From Hansfordia pulvinata (taxonomy: Eukaryota > Ascomycota > Sordariomycetes > Xylariales), in assembly GCA_006538405.1 (NCBI GenBank), contig BJKQ01000010.1:1550001-1614000 (forward strand): a stretch of DNA of 64,000 nt, in the 5' to 3' direction. Shown in pieces: positions 46,012 through 57,156 of this stretch (position 1 is the first letter of the stretch; each line of letters opens with the position of its first letter). A program made the position numbers and the translations under genes. Below the pieces are notes generated by a model, which had not been told where the DNA came from, did not search any database, and saw nothing but the letters and a program-made list of their open reading frames with translations.

Positions 46012-47646
46012 TCACTTCCACAGGCACAGCTTGCCACTGCCGGTGCCGCCGGCAACCCAGTTGTTGGTGGGGTGGAACTCGGCGACGGCGGGGACGGCGG
46101 TGATGCCATCGCCTTCGAGCTGCGCCAGCTGCTCGCCCTTGCTGTCGTAAATATCAATGAAACGGTTCATGTTGCCAATGGCCAGTTTGTCGACACCATC
46201 CGCCGGGCTGATCTGCCACTGCGGTTTAAGGATGGTAACCCAGCGGCCCGTCTGGTTGTTATGCCGGATGGTGCTCGCGGGTTCCAACACACTTCCCTCC
46301 AGCTCCTTGCCTGCCTTCCACTTCGTCGCGTCCGACATGTCGTAGATCTTAACCGTGTCGTCGTACGACGACGTGGCAATGTGCCCACCCCGGCTCCAAG
46401 AGGCGTGCGACACCGACAGGCGCGAGTTGTGCTCGCCCAGTAGCGCGGGATGAGCATCCTCGCCTTTGCCCTTGATCATGCCTGAAATTGTTGGTCAGCG
46501 GTGGCCTCTGAGGACGGCATGTGGCGAATGGGTAGCTTACGTAGATCCCAGACCTTGAGAGTCCGGTCCAAGGATGCGGTTGCCACAAGGTGAGGCAGTA
46601 GAGGGTGGACGGAGAAGCCGCCAATCTTGTTGTCTGTGAGTGTCCATATCTCGGCTTTGTCTTTGGAGCGCCGGTCGCATCTGCCGAAGGATCCCTCCAT
46701 GGTCGAGAAGTAAATAGTGTCTTTGGTCTCGGGCGAGATGTCCAGGCAAGTGATAGACAGGTCCTCGCTTTCGTCGTCTGGCTGCCACAACTGACTGCTA
46801 ACCTGTGTGGGTAAGTCGAGACAGCGTATTGACGAGTCGTAAGAACTGGTAATGATCGAATTCGTGTCGAACATGGGCACTTTAATGGACGATATGGTGC
46901 GGCTGTGGACTTCGAAGGCCGCGATCTTCGGCAGAGGAGGCTGATATTCGTCGTCGTCCTCGGGGTACTCGGGAGCTTCCTGTGACGCGTCGAAGATGCC
47001 CAGGGCGCCCTTTTTGTCGCCAGCAAGGACAATGGGCTTGTCGAGCATCGGATGAAATGTGAGGGCATACACTCTTTCCGGGGTTATTTTGATATCTGGG
47101 AGTGTGTCAGCGGCAGATCGGAACCACGCGGGGCGCAGACGTACCATTGGGCTGCCACCCGTCGTACAAGGCCAGCTCGTTCATTCCTTTCCTGAGGTCT
47201 TTGAGCTTCTCGTCGGATGTGTCCTTGATGTCGTCGTCGGTGAATGTCCGCATGCCGGGCTGGGCCCCACGTGCGAAAGAGGCCAGGGCGTCGCCGTCAG
47301 ACCAGCGCTGGCCCTCGAGCTGCAGGTTGGAAAGGGCCAGGTCGCCAGCGACGCGGGCGCGCTTGGCGGGCGCGGGCTGGAGGTTGACGGGCAGGTCCTC
47401 GGCCTTGAGCTCGGCCGTGTCGGCCTCGTTGCCGGCAAGTCGGCGGCTCTGGCGCGTGGGCATTATACGGGTCTTGGGGGTGGGCTCGGCGGCGGCCTTG
47501 CGCTTCTTGGGGGCGGCGGGTTTCGGTGGAGGGGCGGCGGCCTTGCGCATGCTGGCGCCGATCTGGGCGGTGTCCTTGAGCAGCTTGGCATTGTTGGCGA
47601 CGTTTTCGCGCCTCTTGGCCTCGAAGGCGCTGAGTCCTGGCGCCAT
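46012..47646 (-). CDS. CMR1: WD40 DNA-damage-binding protein Cmr1 (WDR76 homologue)
   Basis: WD-repeat protein that associates with chromatin and with stalled-fork or protein-quality-control foci; family Cmr1/YDL156W/WDR76. Exons 47145-47646, 46541-47095 and 46012-46481 give 508 residues with consistent phases and GT-AG introns (49 and 59 nt). The N-terminal 170 residues are basic and Ala/Pro-rich and include the family motif [14 protein letters not shown], then [10 protein letters not shown]. The WD40 part starts at [13 protein letters not shown] and has repeats ending in [36 protein letters not shown] and KLCLWK. Length matches the family. Confidence 0.95.
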
Positions 47647-48463
47647 ATCGGCGGCGGGCTGTCACGAGCGTCGGAAAACGCAAGGGGGGCAGGGCGACGA
47701 CAATGGTGGGCAGGTGAAGAGCGTGTAAGAGGGCGGAGGGGCTGCGGAGCAATGAGGGTGGCGGGGTTGGCAGTATGGCGTCCAGAATCAAGAAGAGAGC
47801 GATGAGACCGAGAATAAATCCAACTGCTTGTCAGTATACCAGTAAAGGCTGCCTGGGCCAGGTGTGAATTTCAGGTGTTCCTGAGGGGCGCGCAGCAATG
47901 GACTCCCGAGTGAGGGTCGCGCCAGGAGTCATGACGAAAATCAATTAAAGCCACACGCGTTGGACGCGAATCTCAAGTCGCGCCCACTGAGTACTCCAGC
48001 TCGTACCTCTCTCATGCTCGTACCCGCCGGCGGCCGTAAGTACGAGCACTCGCACCCCACACCCCCAGGACCTCACCTGTGGATCTCCATGGATGTCCAT
48101 TGCACAAGCCCTGGAGCCTCAGCGCTCAATGCAGGTACCTGCACCCCATATCGCCCAGGCAGTACGATGAGGTGCCTAATAACTCTTGTACCCGCGCGCG
48201 CGTAGCCTGTGCTGCTATCGATAACCACCGCGCAGTCGCGTCGCCCTGCAAGCTGTAAGCACCCGCCAAATTTCGCAACCTCGACTCGATCATGTCTCTG
48301 ATGCCCATCACCAGCCGCAAGCTCCGTCTGCATCATACCCTTCTCTTTCTAGCCCTGCTCCTGCATTGCCCAGCGCTCGTTCCTTCTCGCCGCAAGTCCG
48401 TCTCATCCCGCATTACTTGAGATAAAAGAAAAAGACCAAACTGCGCCCAGCGCATCGGCCATT
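47647..48463. other. Divergent region between CMR1 and the Mtf2-family gene
   Basis: Promoters of two genes on opposite strands. Has CTCGTACC/GTACGAGC words around 48000-48050 and a CCATGGATGTCCATGG-like inverted word near 48090. No gene recognised. Confidence 0.55.
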
Positions 48464-49843
48464 ATGCCTTCCACGTTGCTGCCCTTTCTTTACCAGACCA
48501 GGACCATCCTGTCCCGTTCACGGCCTCGGGCCCCGCTAGCCTCCCTTCGTCGGTCGGTTCACACGACCTCGGCGCTGCGGGCTGGGGGCCAGGAGATCCC
48601 CTTTGTCGACGAGGAGGGCGCACCACTCGAGCCTGAACCCGAGCACAACGCCCGCAGCACCATCACCCCTGCCGAACGGCAGACCTTTGAGACCATCTTC
48701 GCCGACATCAAGGCTCGCGGTCTCAAGCCCGCTTACAACAGGGCCAACGACTCGACACCAGGCTCCCCATTCGACGACCCAACCTCGACAACCTCGCTCT
48801 CGGCCCTGCTGGCCATGCACAAAGCTTCCAAAGAAGCCAGCCGCTCCGATCCTGCTCGGGGACTGGACCCCAACACTATTCAGTCTCTTCCCAACCTGCG
48901 CGCTGGTGCTCAGAGCCCCTTCGGCCAGATTCCCCAGGCCAGTCCAGCGGGCCGCGATACAGCCGAAGACAACGAGACTGTTGAGAGGGTCCGCGCCGAA
49001 GCCGAAGCCCACGCCCGCGAACTCGAGCGGCAACGCTTGCCTGAGCGGGAGCGCGTTGAGAGGCTCATCATATCCGCGGCGACCGATCAAGAGCTCTGGG
49101 ACGTGCTGGAAGAAGAGGTCTTCTCTCTGCCGAAAAAGCTAGGCATCGCCGAGCCCCCACAGCCGCCTGGCTCTTGGGGCGCGGAGCTGTTGGAGGATAA
49201 GGACACATGGGTCCGAGCATGGCTCGACGCCAACGAAACCAAGTCTTACAAAGACGCCGTTTCCGCATTCCGAAAAGCCACGAACCGCCAGAAGAAGAAT
49301 GCGAAGCAGGCATTGCTGAAAGATCAGGGCAACACGGAGTCCCAACCCACGACCGGCAAAGCAGACAAACTGGACCTCTATGTCTACGGCCCTCTCTACC
49401 CTGCATATCTTCTCCTTACCCTGCGCCGCCTGCACACGGCGTTCCGCGCATCCTCCCCGCTAGCACTCTCCATCCTGCCGCGCATCAAGGCTATCAGTCT
49501 TGAGTCGCAGGTACTCGGTGTAACGACACCATTCTACAACCAACTCATGGACATTTATTGGGCCAGATACGGCAATCTCTCGGGAGTCTTCAATCTGCTG
49601 GGCGAGATGGAAGACTGCGGTCTGAACTTTGACAAGCAGACATCTGAAGTCCTCGGCAGAATCGAAGCTGACGTCCGCAAATTGGAACAGCACGAGACGA
49701 GCCAGTCCTTCGGCAAGGGTGGTTCATTTGCCGCGGCTGTCGTTTCCATGCCGCAGTATGAACAGTCCGTCAGGGATCTTTTGCGCAGCTGGCAGGACAC
49801 CGTGGAGAGCCTAATTGTTGAAGATGGCCAGGCCGGGTTCTGA
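48464..49843 (+). CDS. Mtf2-family mitochondrial protein
   Basis: Intronless frame of 459 residues. The N-terminus is rich in Arg/Ser/Leu with few acids (PFLYQTRTILSRSRPRAPL, then RRSVHTTSALRAG), a typical mitochondrial presequence. A poorly conserved middle is followed by a C-terminal helical domain with YGPLYPAYLLLTLRRLHTAF, LPRIKAISLESQVLGVTTPF and YNQLMDIYWARYGNLSGVF, the core of the fungal Mtf2-like C-terminal domain. Yeast Mtf2/Nam1 assists mitochondrial transcription, mRNA processing and translation; the same role here is inferred. Upstream sequence is C/T-rich, with the ATG in a good context (GCCATTATGC). Confidence 0.85.
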   Translation: MPSTLLPFLYQTRTILSRSRPRAPLASLRRSVHTTSALRAGGQEIPFVDEEGAPLEPEPEHNARSTITPAERQTFETIFADIKARGLKPAYNRANDSTPGSPFDDPTSTTSLSALLAMHKASKEASRSDPARGLDPNTIQSLPNLRAGAQSPFGQIPQASPAGRDTAEDNETVERVRAEAEAHARELERQRLPERERVERLIISAATDQELWDVLEEEVFSLPKKLGIAEPPQPPGSWGAELLEDKDTWVRAWLDANETKSYKDAVSAFRKATNRQKKNAKQALLKDQGNTESQPTTGKADKLDLYVYGPLYPAYLLLTLRRLHTAFRASSPLALSILPRIKAISLESQVLGVTTPFYNQLMDIYWARYGNLSGVFNLLGEMEDCGLNFDKQTSEVLGRIEADVRKLEQHETSQSFGKGGSFAAAVVSMPQYEQSVRDLLRSWQDTVESLIVEDGQAGF

Positions 49844-51104
49844 ACGAACACTTGCCCTCATACCTCAGCGCAAGCACAAGGAGCTCTATTAGCTCTGTCA
49901 GCCACCTATTCTAATAGCACACACCTCTCCGTTTGACACTGCTGCGTCCACTATATGCCTTGGTCTGTGATTTTGCCGACGAGATCATAACAGTGTCAAG
50001 TTCTACCTGTTGCCGAGGTCAATTTCTCGGCTGCAGCCAGACAAAACGTGTCCATGCCCATGCCAATGCTACATGTGGTGCGAGTGACTCGCCTGGCCGG
50101 CGTCAATCCTACCAAGCTAAACCCAGAAGCCGGTGTCAGACAGGTTCGAGGCTACACTTAACCTCCCACAATCCGGCCCAACAGCGCAGCGCCATCCCGG
50201 ACGAGTATGAAGCCGTTGGGTTGCGGATGGGACGCAGGAGCGTCCCACGAGGTTGTCCGTCTAGCGAGCGTCCCGTGCAGTGATGAGCCACGATCTGGGC
50301 TCACAGCTGACGGCACCGGGGACTACGATACTTCCGTGTCACGAAAAGGGTCCACCGAAGACATGTGGTGGACGGGCGAGTTGTGTATACAAGGGATGAG
50401 TTGTGGCCATAGATTGACGACATTATCCAGCAATGCGCATTGCCAAATCCATAACACGCCAACAAATCCAACATTTTCCATCCATCAACTCGGGCATACA
50501 TACATGCCCGCTGCGTTTAACTCACACCTTGACTTTCCCGATCTCCAGCTCCACAACCAACACCACCACTAAGGTGCCCCTCTTTTAGGCTGCACTTGCC
50601 GCTATCGCCGGTCTCATCGCCCTCTAGAAACGCCTTCGTGGCGCAGATATTGATGAGAGCTCCCGGTGAGAATGCTGATACTTCACGAAAGGGAGTCTCG
50701 AGGCGCCCGCTAATAGAACTGAAGTCTGTTCGTCTGTCACATGCAGTCTCATGGCGAAATGCGGTCGCGACGTGGGTACGTACCAGCTCTTGGGCTAGCC
50801 TTTTGCTCTGTAGCTTTTCTGGCTTTGGCCTGCGTTTTCCTCAGTCGATATTTCCATTATGGCTTGATCTCGCGGCGAGATTGTTCCGCCTGAGACAGTG
50901 TTCTGTAGGGCCATACGATGTTCATATAGATCAGTCGGCTCAGGGTACCTAATCTGGCTCAGTCGGATTTTCGGCTGTCGTCGAAACCCTTGGGCTGGCT
51001 TCGTCCTTTTTTCTCCTGGATGATTGATGCCAACTACTACAACTACTTTGCAGTCTCTGCTTGAAGATTGACGAGATGTCTTAAGAATAATCGCATTGCG
51101 CAGA
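49844..51104. other. Convergent intergenic region downstream of the Mtf2-family gene
   Basis: About 1.26 kb between two facing genes with no recognised gene; longer than usual for 3' UTRs. A small gene or ncRNA cannot be excluded. Confidence 0.55.
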
Positions 51105-53746
51105 TCATTGTCCGTTGGCTAGCCACCAGGGCTGACTCGGAAACATGGTCCATCCACTGGGCCGCGAGCTGCCGATGAAAAAGCCTTGGGTGGCTGGGCG
51201 CGAGAATTCGGGAAAGCGGCCAAACAGTTCATTCTCGTCCCCCAGGCCGAGTCGCTCCGGCTCTGTAGTCCACTGGAAGGGCGATTTGCGCTCCATGTCC
51301 CAGTCGAGCCTCTCGATGAGCCTCCAGATTCCGTACTTGCTCGACTCGAGCTCCCCGTTCGACTCGAAGTCGCCAATTGCGTGCTCGTAGTTGCTCAGAC
51401 CCCCAAAGGGCTGGCAGAGTATGGCCAAGAGCCGAATGGAGAGGTTCATGTGTTCTTCGGAGCCATCGGGGCTCATAGTCAATAAGAACTCTCGAGGGAG
51501 TTCGCGGCCATCTGTATTTTGCGGGTCGGGGACGAACGAGCACAGCTTCTCGTACGCCCTGCGCGAGATTTCGTAGAATTTGGACGCGACGGCGTCTTCC
51601 TACCCGCAAAAACTGAGGATGGACAGGCATTGCCGGGCGGCCGCAAGGTCCTCACTCCACTCATGGGGCTGTGCTCTGTGCATCTGCTTCTGGCAGACTC
51701 CCTGGAGAATCACGGTGCATGAGGTATAGGCTTGAAATCTGGTAGAGCTGTCAGAAACGGGCGAGCGGACCGAAGCAAAGATCAGGGGAGGACTTGCATG
51801 ACAAGCCAACATTTTCGAAAGATGCCATCTTCCGACAAGAGAAGAGACAAGATCCTCGCGGAGTGCTTGGCCGCCACGAAGCCTTGAATGGCATGTTCAA
51901 AGGCCAGCTGGTCGATGCCTGTGGGATGAATGTTCCGGGCTTCGTCAAGCCCATACGACTGGACCACATGGCAAGCAATTCGGCGGTAGAGGAGGATGAT
52001 GCTTCCCAGGTAGAGGAGGTGGACGTGGTATATGGTTCTTCGCGCCTCGGTGGAGATTTCGCAGTGCAGATTCTCAATCTTCATGACCTGCGGGAGCTGG
52101 CTGTACCAGCCTTGAAGGTCCTCCAGAATGGATTCCATGGTTCTGAAGCTGATGGAGCCAAAAGCCATGTGCATGCGCATGATCTTGGCTTTGAGGAGCG
52201 CGATCTTCGTGAGTTCGTTTTGGACGACTATTTGCAGAGTTGGTATCCAGATATCTGTGCATTGAGAGAACGGGGCTGGGGGCACAGCGACGGTTGGGGC
52301 AACTGACTGTTCGATATGTCGTCGGATGGCTCGATTTCCACCTCGGAAAGCTTATAGACTTAGCTCCACATGCAGAACGATTGACCAGAGAAACAGGAAC
52401 TCACCGGCACATCACGCGAGAATAGATCATTGCCTGGTATGTATCCAAGAGTCGTGGAAAGCCAACTGGCCTCGTGAGCCACAGCATTCGGCCAACTGGG
52501 GATGAGCGCAGTACCTGGACATGAACATCAAAGCTCTCCAAGCTTTCCGGTACCCGTTCCAGTCCTCCTTGGACCAGCTGGGATGTTGATACTCCTTCTC
52601 GTGGAGACGATGCAGACGGGCGAGATTTAAGCCCATGTCTTGCCGCCGCCGTCAGAATGGCTGGTATTGCTCTTGGACGGTTGGCGCAGAAGAACGGGTG
52701 CGGAACTTACCAACATAGACAAGGGCGACCATTGCTTTGTTAAAGATGTTGTACATAGCCATTAGGACGCACACCTTGACGGCGTCCATTGGACTCTCAT
52801 GGATCACATCCTCGAGACTGCTCTTGGCCATCTCGTAGTAGGCCTGGGGTCTGTCGTCTCGAGGCTGGCAGTGACGTGCGTAGTCGCCCTTCTTGTACTG
52901 GAAACCGACGGCCACAATGGCGACCAAGCAACAGACCTTGCTCTTGCACACGCTGGATCGCGTTGATCGAGGGAAGCCCCGCAGATCGCGTTTCAACTGC
53001 TCCAGCTGGGGCGTGGTGAACACGTGAAACAGATTCCCGCTGCCACCCGAGAAGGACTGGATGGCATAGTCAACTTCTGGGGTGTTGAGGATCAGAGCGA
53101 CATCGAACTCGGGCACTAATGGGCCTGCATTCGGAGGTAGAGGCGGAGGCGGAGGCAGAGGTGGAGGCAGAAAGAGAGGAGCCGTAATCGCGGGCGCGGC
53201 CGTGGCATCCGTGGCATTTGTGGAGCGCTGCTGCATAATCGACAGCCCGCTTGATGACGGGGCGTCGCCTGGGGGGATTGTGCGCGACGATGGAAGCCCA
53301 GAGTCTCCTTTAGCGGCCTCGGCCCGGGGAGGAGGCTCAGATATCGACACCTCAGCCAGAATCGACTTGGTTTCCTCAGCAGAAGCACCCTTCAATTTTT
53401 CAAACAGACTGTCGTAAGCCTTCAGACGCGCTTTCATGGCCAGGTAGCCCGGCCTCCCCGCCTCGGTTGGATCGGTGTATTCGCATGGCCTCTCTCTGCT
53501 CTTGCAGAGACCACACGAAGGGGTCTGCCTGTCACACTTTGACTTTGTCAACTATGTTCTCGTTTTGAAGCATCCGCTGTTCAGACAGACGGGGAATGCG
53601 TCAAGTCCAGGTGCTCAAGCGTCTACCTTTGTCTTGGCTCTGTGACAAGCCTTGCATGCTTGGTGCGCTTTCTCGAACTTCCTGACACCACTACTGCTGT
53701 CTCTGCTGCTGTTCTGTGAGGCGTCTGCGCTTGGACGCTTGGGCAT
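51105..53746 (-). CDS. Zn2Cys6 fungal transcription factor with an internal TAG
   Basis: Nuclear regulator of the Gal4-type binuclear cluster class. Exons 53627-53746, 52720-53536, 52515-52638, 52405-52495, 51798-52306 and 51105-51738 total 2295 nt, an exact multiple of three (764 sense codons if the TAG is ignored). The zinc cluster CKACHRAKTK joins CDRQTPSCGLCKSRERPC across intron 1, giving C-X2-C-X6-C-X6-C-X2-C-X6-C. A Pro-rich linker is followed by the fungal-specific regulatory region (KAMVALVYVG, DMGLNLARLHRLHEKE, RKAWRALMFMS, FRKCWLVI-FQAYTSC). Intron 5 is GC-AG. TAG occupies codon 600 (51600-51602), between SILSFCG and EDAVASKFYEIS; the remaining 164 codons look conserved. Either a nonsense change, a sequence error, or a 45-nt intron across the site. 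Target genes unknown. Confidence 0.85.
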
Positions 53747-55219
53747 CAGCCGTTGAGCAGGCGCCGTGGATTTCATCTCGAGTGTATGATCTGCCGCGTT
53801 CCAGGGGAGGCATTCGTCAACTCATATTCGGCAGGGTTTATGACGGTGCGGTCTGCCGAGTCTTTATCAGAGACTGACGGCATCAGAGACCGGCCGCTCG
53901 CGGTTGGCGGAGGCGAAAGTGCGATAGAAACGGCAACATCGACCCCAGTCGAGCGTGACAGTGACACAGGTTATCTGCGCCGCCGTGTGACCCGTCCTGT
54001 GACCGGTCAGTGAGTCTTCACAAGGGGGCGTTGCAGGCTTCCACACTCACATACTTCCTACATTCCGCTCGTTGATTGTTGCTGCCGCAATGGCTATACG
54101 ACCGAGAGAAATAGCTCCCGGGCGATGACGCGAATAACCAGGAAATTTGGGGGCCCAACTCGCAAAACCACATTTATTGTCTGCCGTAGCTCTTCACGCA
54201 GCTGCTCGGGAGAGGGGCAACGGGCCTGGCGGCGAGGCCAGAGATATGTCCATTCGTCACCAGGCCGGCTTTGCCATCGGAGATCGCTCCGCCACCACGG
54301 CCATTCCCGCCAGGAACCCCCTGGCTCACACAGGGGAATGATGCGAGGAGACGTGCCACGAGGAGGCGAATTTGCCGAATTCAGATGATCTCGCGGGGAG
54401 TCTTTGGTGGGTCAAGTGAGTGAGGCTCGATAAGGGGGGATGGTAAAGTTTGGGTCGACGTGAAGCCAAATATCGAAAGCGCAAAGATGGCTGACCTGCT
54501 CCCTGCTCCATGCTCACTTCTATTCCGGTCGCACCCGGTGCGGGTGGTTTGCAAGTCATCTCACCGAGGTGAGGTACCTCTTGGAGTTGATCGAACGCAC
54601 ATATTAAGGCTCATTATTGCATGTATCTCATCAGCATACGGTACCTATCGCCCCAAGCTTCGAGTTCAAAGCGCTTCTTCGAGAGCATTAGTGGAAGGAG
54701 CGACCGGGAGGGAAATATCCCAGGCAGAATGGAAAGAGCTAGATGGACCGACCGGCTTTTACACACACCACATTCCACCTTCGCTAAGTACCTACCCAGG
54801 TACCATATATTACAGGAATACTCGGATGCTTTCGATGGATGTCAGTCATATGTGCTGTTTGAAAAATGCCACGTGATGTCCGGGATCAGCTCCTTTGGAT
54901 GCCAGAGCCGCGAGATCGAGAATCATGTGAGGTGTCAGCCCCGGCCGTTTCTCGCTGCGATCTTTCAACCACAACAAGGAGATTGCTCAATGCCCAGGTC
55001 ACTGAAGCCGACCAACATGATGTGTCCACGCGTTAAGCAACATGACAGCGAGCCCATCGTTTATTTTACTGAATTAATTACTCAATGTACTTGAACTGTT
55101 CTGGGACAGGATAGACACGGCCTAATCTGAACGGTATCTCACACATATGTACTGATTAAGGTATTCAATGATATATGCAATAAAGGTAGGTAGTAGGCAA
55201 GTAAGTCGACAGTGAGGTT
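53747..55219. other. Intergenic region upstream of the Zn2Cys6 factor
   Basis: About 1.5 kb with no supported gene. Short open frames on both strands have no recognisable content. The distal part, near 54600-55200, is AT-richer with TACCTACC and GGTACC words. Confidence 0.55.
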
Positions 55220-56149
55220 TCAGCAGCCCCCGTCGCCGCCGCCGCCTCCATCGTGGCCCCCGTCGTGGCCCCCATCATGACCATCTCCGCCGTCCGGACC
55301 CCTTCCCACAGGCAAGCTGTTCCTAATAAACGTCTCGAGCTCGTCGATCAGCTTCTGGGCCTCGCGACGCTCCGCCGACTGGCGGCGGTGGTGGTAACCG
55401 TCCCTCTCCCTCCTCAGCTGCTTCGCCCACACCTGGGCGAAGACGACGTCGTCGTCCAGGCGCGGCCCCTCGGAGTACCGGTACGCGGCGACGCCGTGGC
55501 GGCGGAACCAGTCCCAGTCCGGGGCCCGGCGGGTGACGATGCGGTCGGCGAAGGCGCGCAGGAAGTCCTGGCAGTTGTTGAGGAGCAGGTCGTAGGCGCC
55601 GAAGCCGGCGAACACGTCCGCGCAGGCCGCGTCGACCTGGGCCCGCGACAGCGACGTCCAGCCGACCACGCTGTAGAAGTAGTGGCCCACCTCGGGCGAG
55701 TAGTGGCGGAGGACCGACTGCCGGCGCGCCTCGGCGTCGTACTCGGACGCCGCGATGTTGTACCGGTAGCGCCTCTTCTTCTCCTCCTCCTCTTTCCTCT
55801 CCCCCTTCTTGCTGCCCGCCGCCGTCTGCCTCAGCTCGTACTTGTGCCCGTGCGCGTGGATGACCCAGTGCTGCAGCCGCCCGTTGCGGATGTAGTGCGA
55901 CAGCACGACGGGGACCGCCCCGTCGGCCTGCGCGCTCGCCTCCATCTCCGCGCGCGCCTCGGTGATCTCGTCCAGCGCCTGCGTGTAGAACGCGCGGATG
56001 TCCTCCTTCGACAGGTAACCCCCCTTGGCAGAGGCGGACGGGTGCTTGGCGCCGCCCATGACGGCGGCCTGCTTCTTGGCCTTGCGGTGCTTGCGGTAGC
56101 TGTAGGCCCCGGCTGCCACGAAGGGGGCAGCGAGTAACAATGAAGCCAT
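55220..56149 (-). CDS. Membrane-anchored protein with a permuted-papain-like (LRAT/PPPDE-type) domain
   Basis: Single-exon frame of 309 residues. It begins with a short hydrophobic segment (MASLLLAAPFVAAGAYSY) followed by Arg/Lys, which may be a signal anchor. The core has a histidine early (candidate His94 in LQHWVIHAHGHKYEL) and a cysteine late in an NNCQDF motif (Cys193 in YDLLLNNCQDFLRAF). That H-before-C order with NNC followed by an aromatic residue is typical of permuted papain folds such as LRAT/NlpC-P60-like acyltransferases and PPPDE deubiquitinase/deSUMOylase-like proteins; which of these applies cannot be decided. A Lys/Glu-rich insert splits the core. The C-terminus is a Gly/Asp/His repeat tail (GGHDGG units) ending in Cys. 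Function unknown. Confidence 0.7.
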   Translation of the reverse strand: MASLLLAAPFVAAGAYSYRKHRKAKKQAAVMGGAKHPSASAKGGYLSKEDIRAFYTQALDEITEARAEMEASAQADGAVPVVLSHYIRNGRLQHWVIHAHGHKYELRQTAAGSKKGERKEEEEKKRRYRYNIAASEYDAEARRQSVLRHYSPEVGHYFYSVVGWTSLSRAQVDAACADVFAGFGAYDLLLNNCQDFLRAFADRIVTRRAPDWDWFRRHGVAAYRYSEGPRLDDDVVFAQVWAKQLRRERDGYHHRRQSAERREAQKLIDELETFIRNSLPVGRGPDGGDGHDGGHDGGHDGGGGGDGGC

Positions 56150-57156
56150 GGGCGAAAATAAAAATAAAAAAGAAGAGGGAAAATAACGTGGGAGACGCCT
56201 TGCTGTGCTGTTGTATGCTCGGTGTTGTGTGTTGTGGTGTTCCTGTGTTGCCGTGATGGCAAGAGCAAAGAGATGAATGAATGCGGACAGTAAACAAGTA
56301 CAACACGAAGGTATTACGGTGGTTTTGATATCTGATATCGAGCTGTGATATATGAAAGTCAGGTATTTACCTCTCAGGATTCGAGAGTGGCGTACGGCAG
56401 CTTGTCATGTGCCGTGCAGTCAGTCTGCCTTGCGTGACAAATCCGTGGCGGGCGGTGCACAGCCTCAATGACGCGACCCTTGCACGAGTGAGACAGGCCA
56501 CAAGATCAAGCAAGCCTCGCGGGCCACTCTGAAAGATGTCGTCAGGTCTTGGCGGCGCTGCTTCGTGTGTTGATTTGACAGAACTTGCAAGGCCATTTAT
56601 TTCTAGAAACATCTTGTTCTTCTGTCCCGTGCGCTGACGTGGCAAGCGACCGCAGCCTCATATCACTGGGCCAAGCAACAAGCTCGTGGCAACTCTTGCT
56701 GACCCTCAGTCATCGGCCCCCAGCGGTTGGTCTTGAGGCCGAAAATTGGCCTCAATTTCATGTGTCATTCATGTGGCGAGCTGGTTTTTCGGTCGATGTC
56801 GCAGCTGGTTCGAGACGTCATGGGATCTTTCTGGTCGTGATATCCCGGGTTCCTTGCTCTGATCGTCACTGCATGCCATAGCCGACAGTGCCTGAGACAG
56901 GGAAAAGACCCTGCTCACACATATGGCACCCAACCGCGCAATGCGTTTTCTGGTAGCTGGCGTCACAAATGGGTACGATATCTCGCCGGCGTGGGACTTT
57001 GCTGTTAAGCCGGTGAACCTGCTTCGCTCTCTCTGATTCGATCGTAAAACACGCTCTAGGCCCGGGCGGTGACAAGGCTGCTTGAGAAGGCTCTTCCGAA
57101 TATGATGGGCTGACATATGTGTGTCCAGGAGACCATCCCTATCCTGATCATCTGTT
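56150..57156. other. Intergenic region between the NCS1 permease and the papain-fold gene
   Basis: Both flanking genes are on the minus strand. No gene recognised. An A-rich stretch lies immediately upstream of the 56149 ATG on the opposite strand's T side. Confidence 0.6.
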
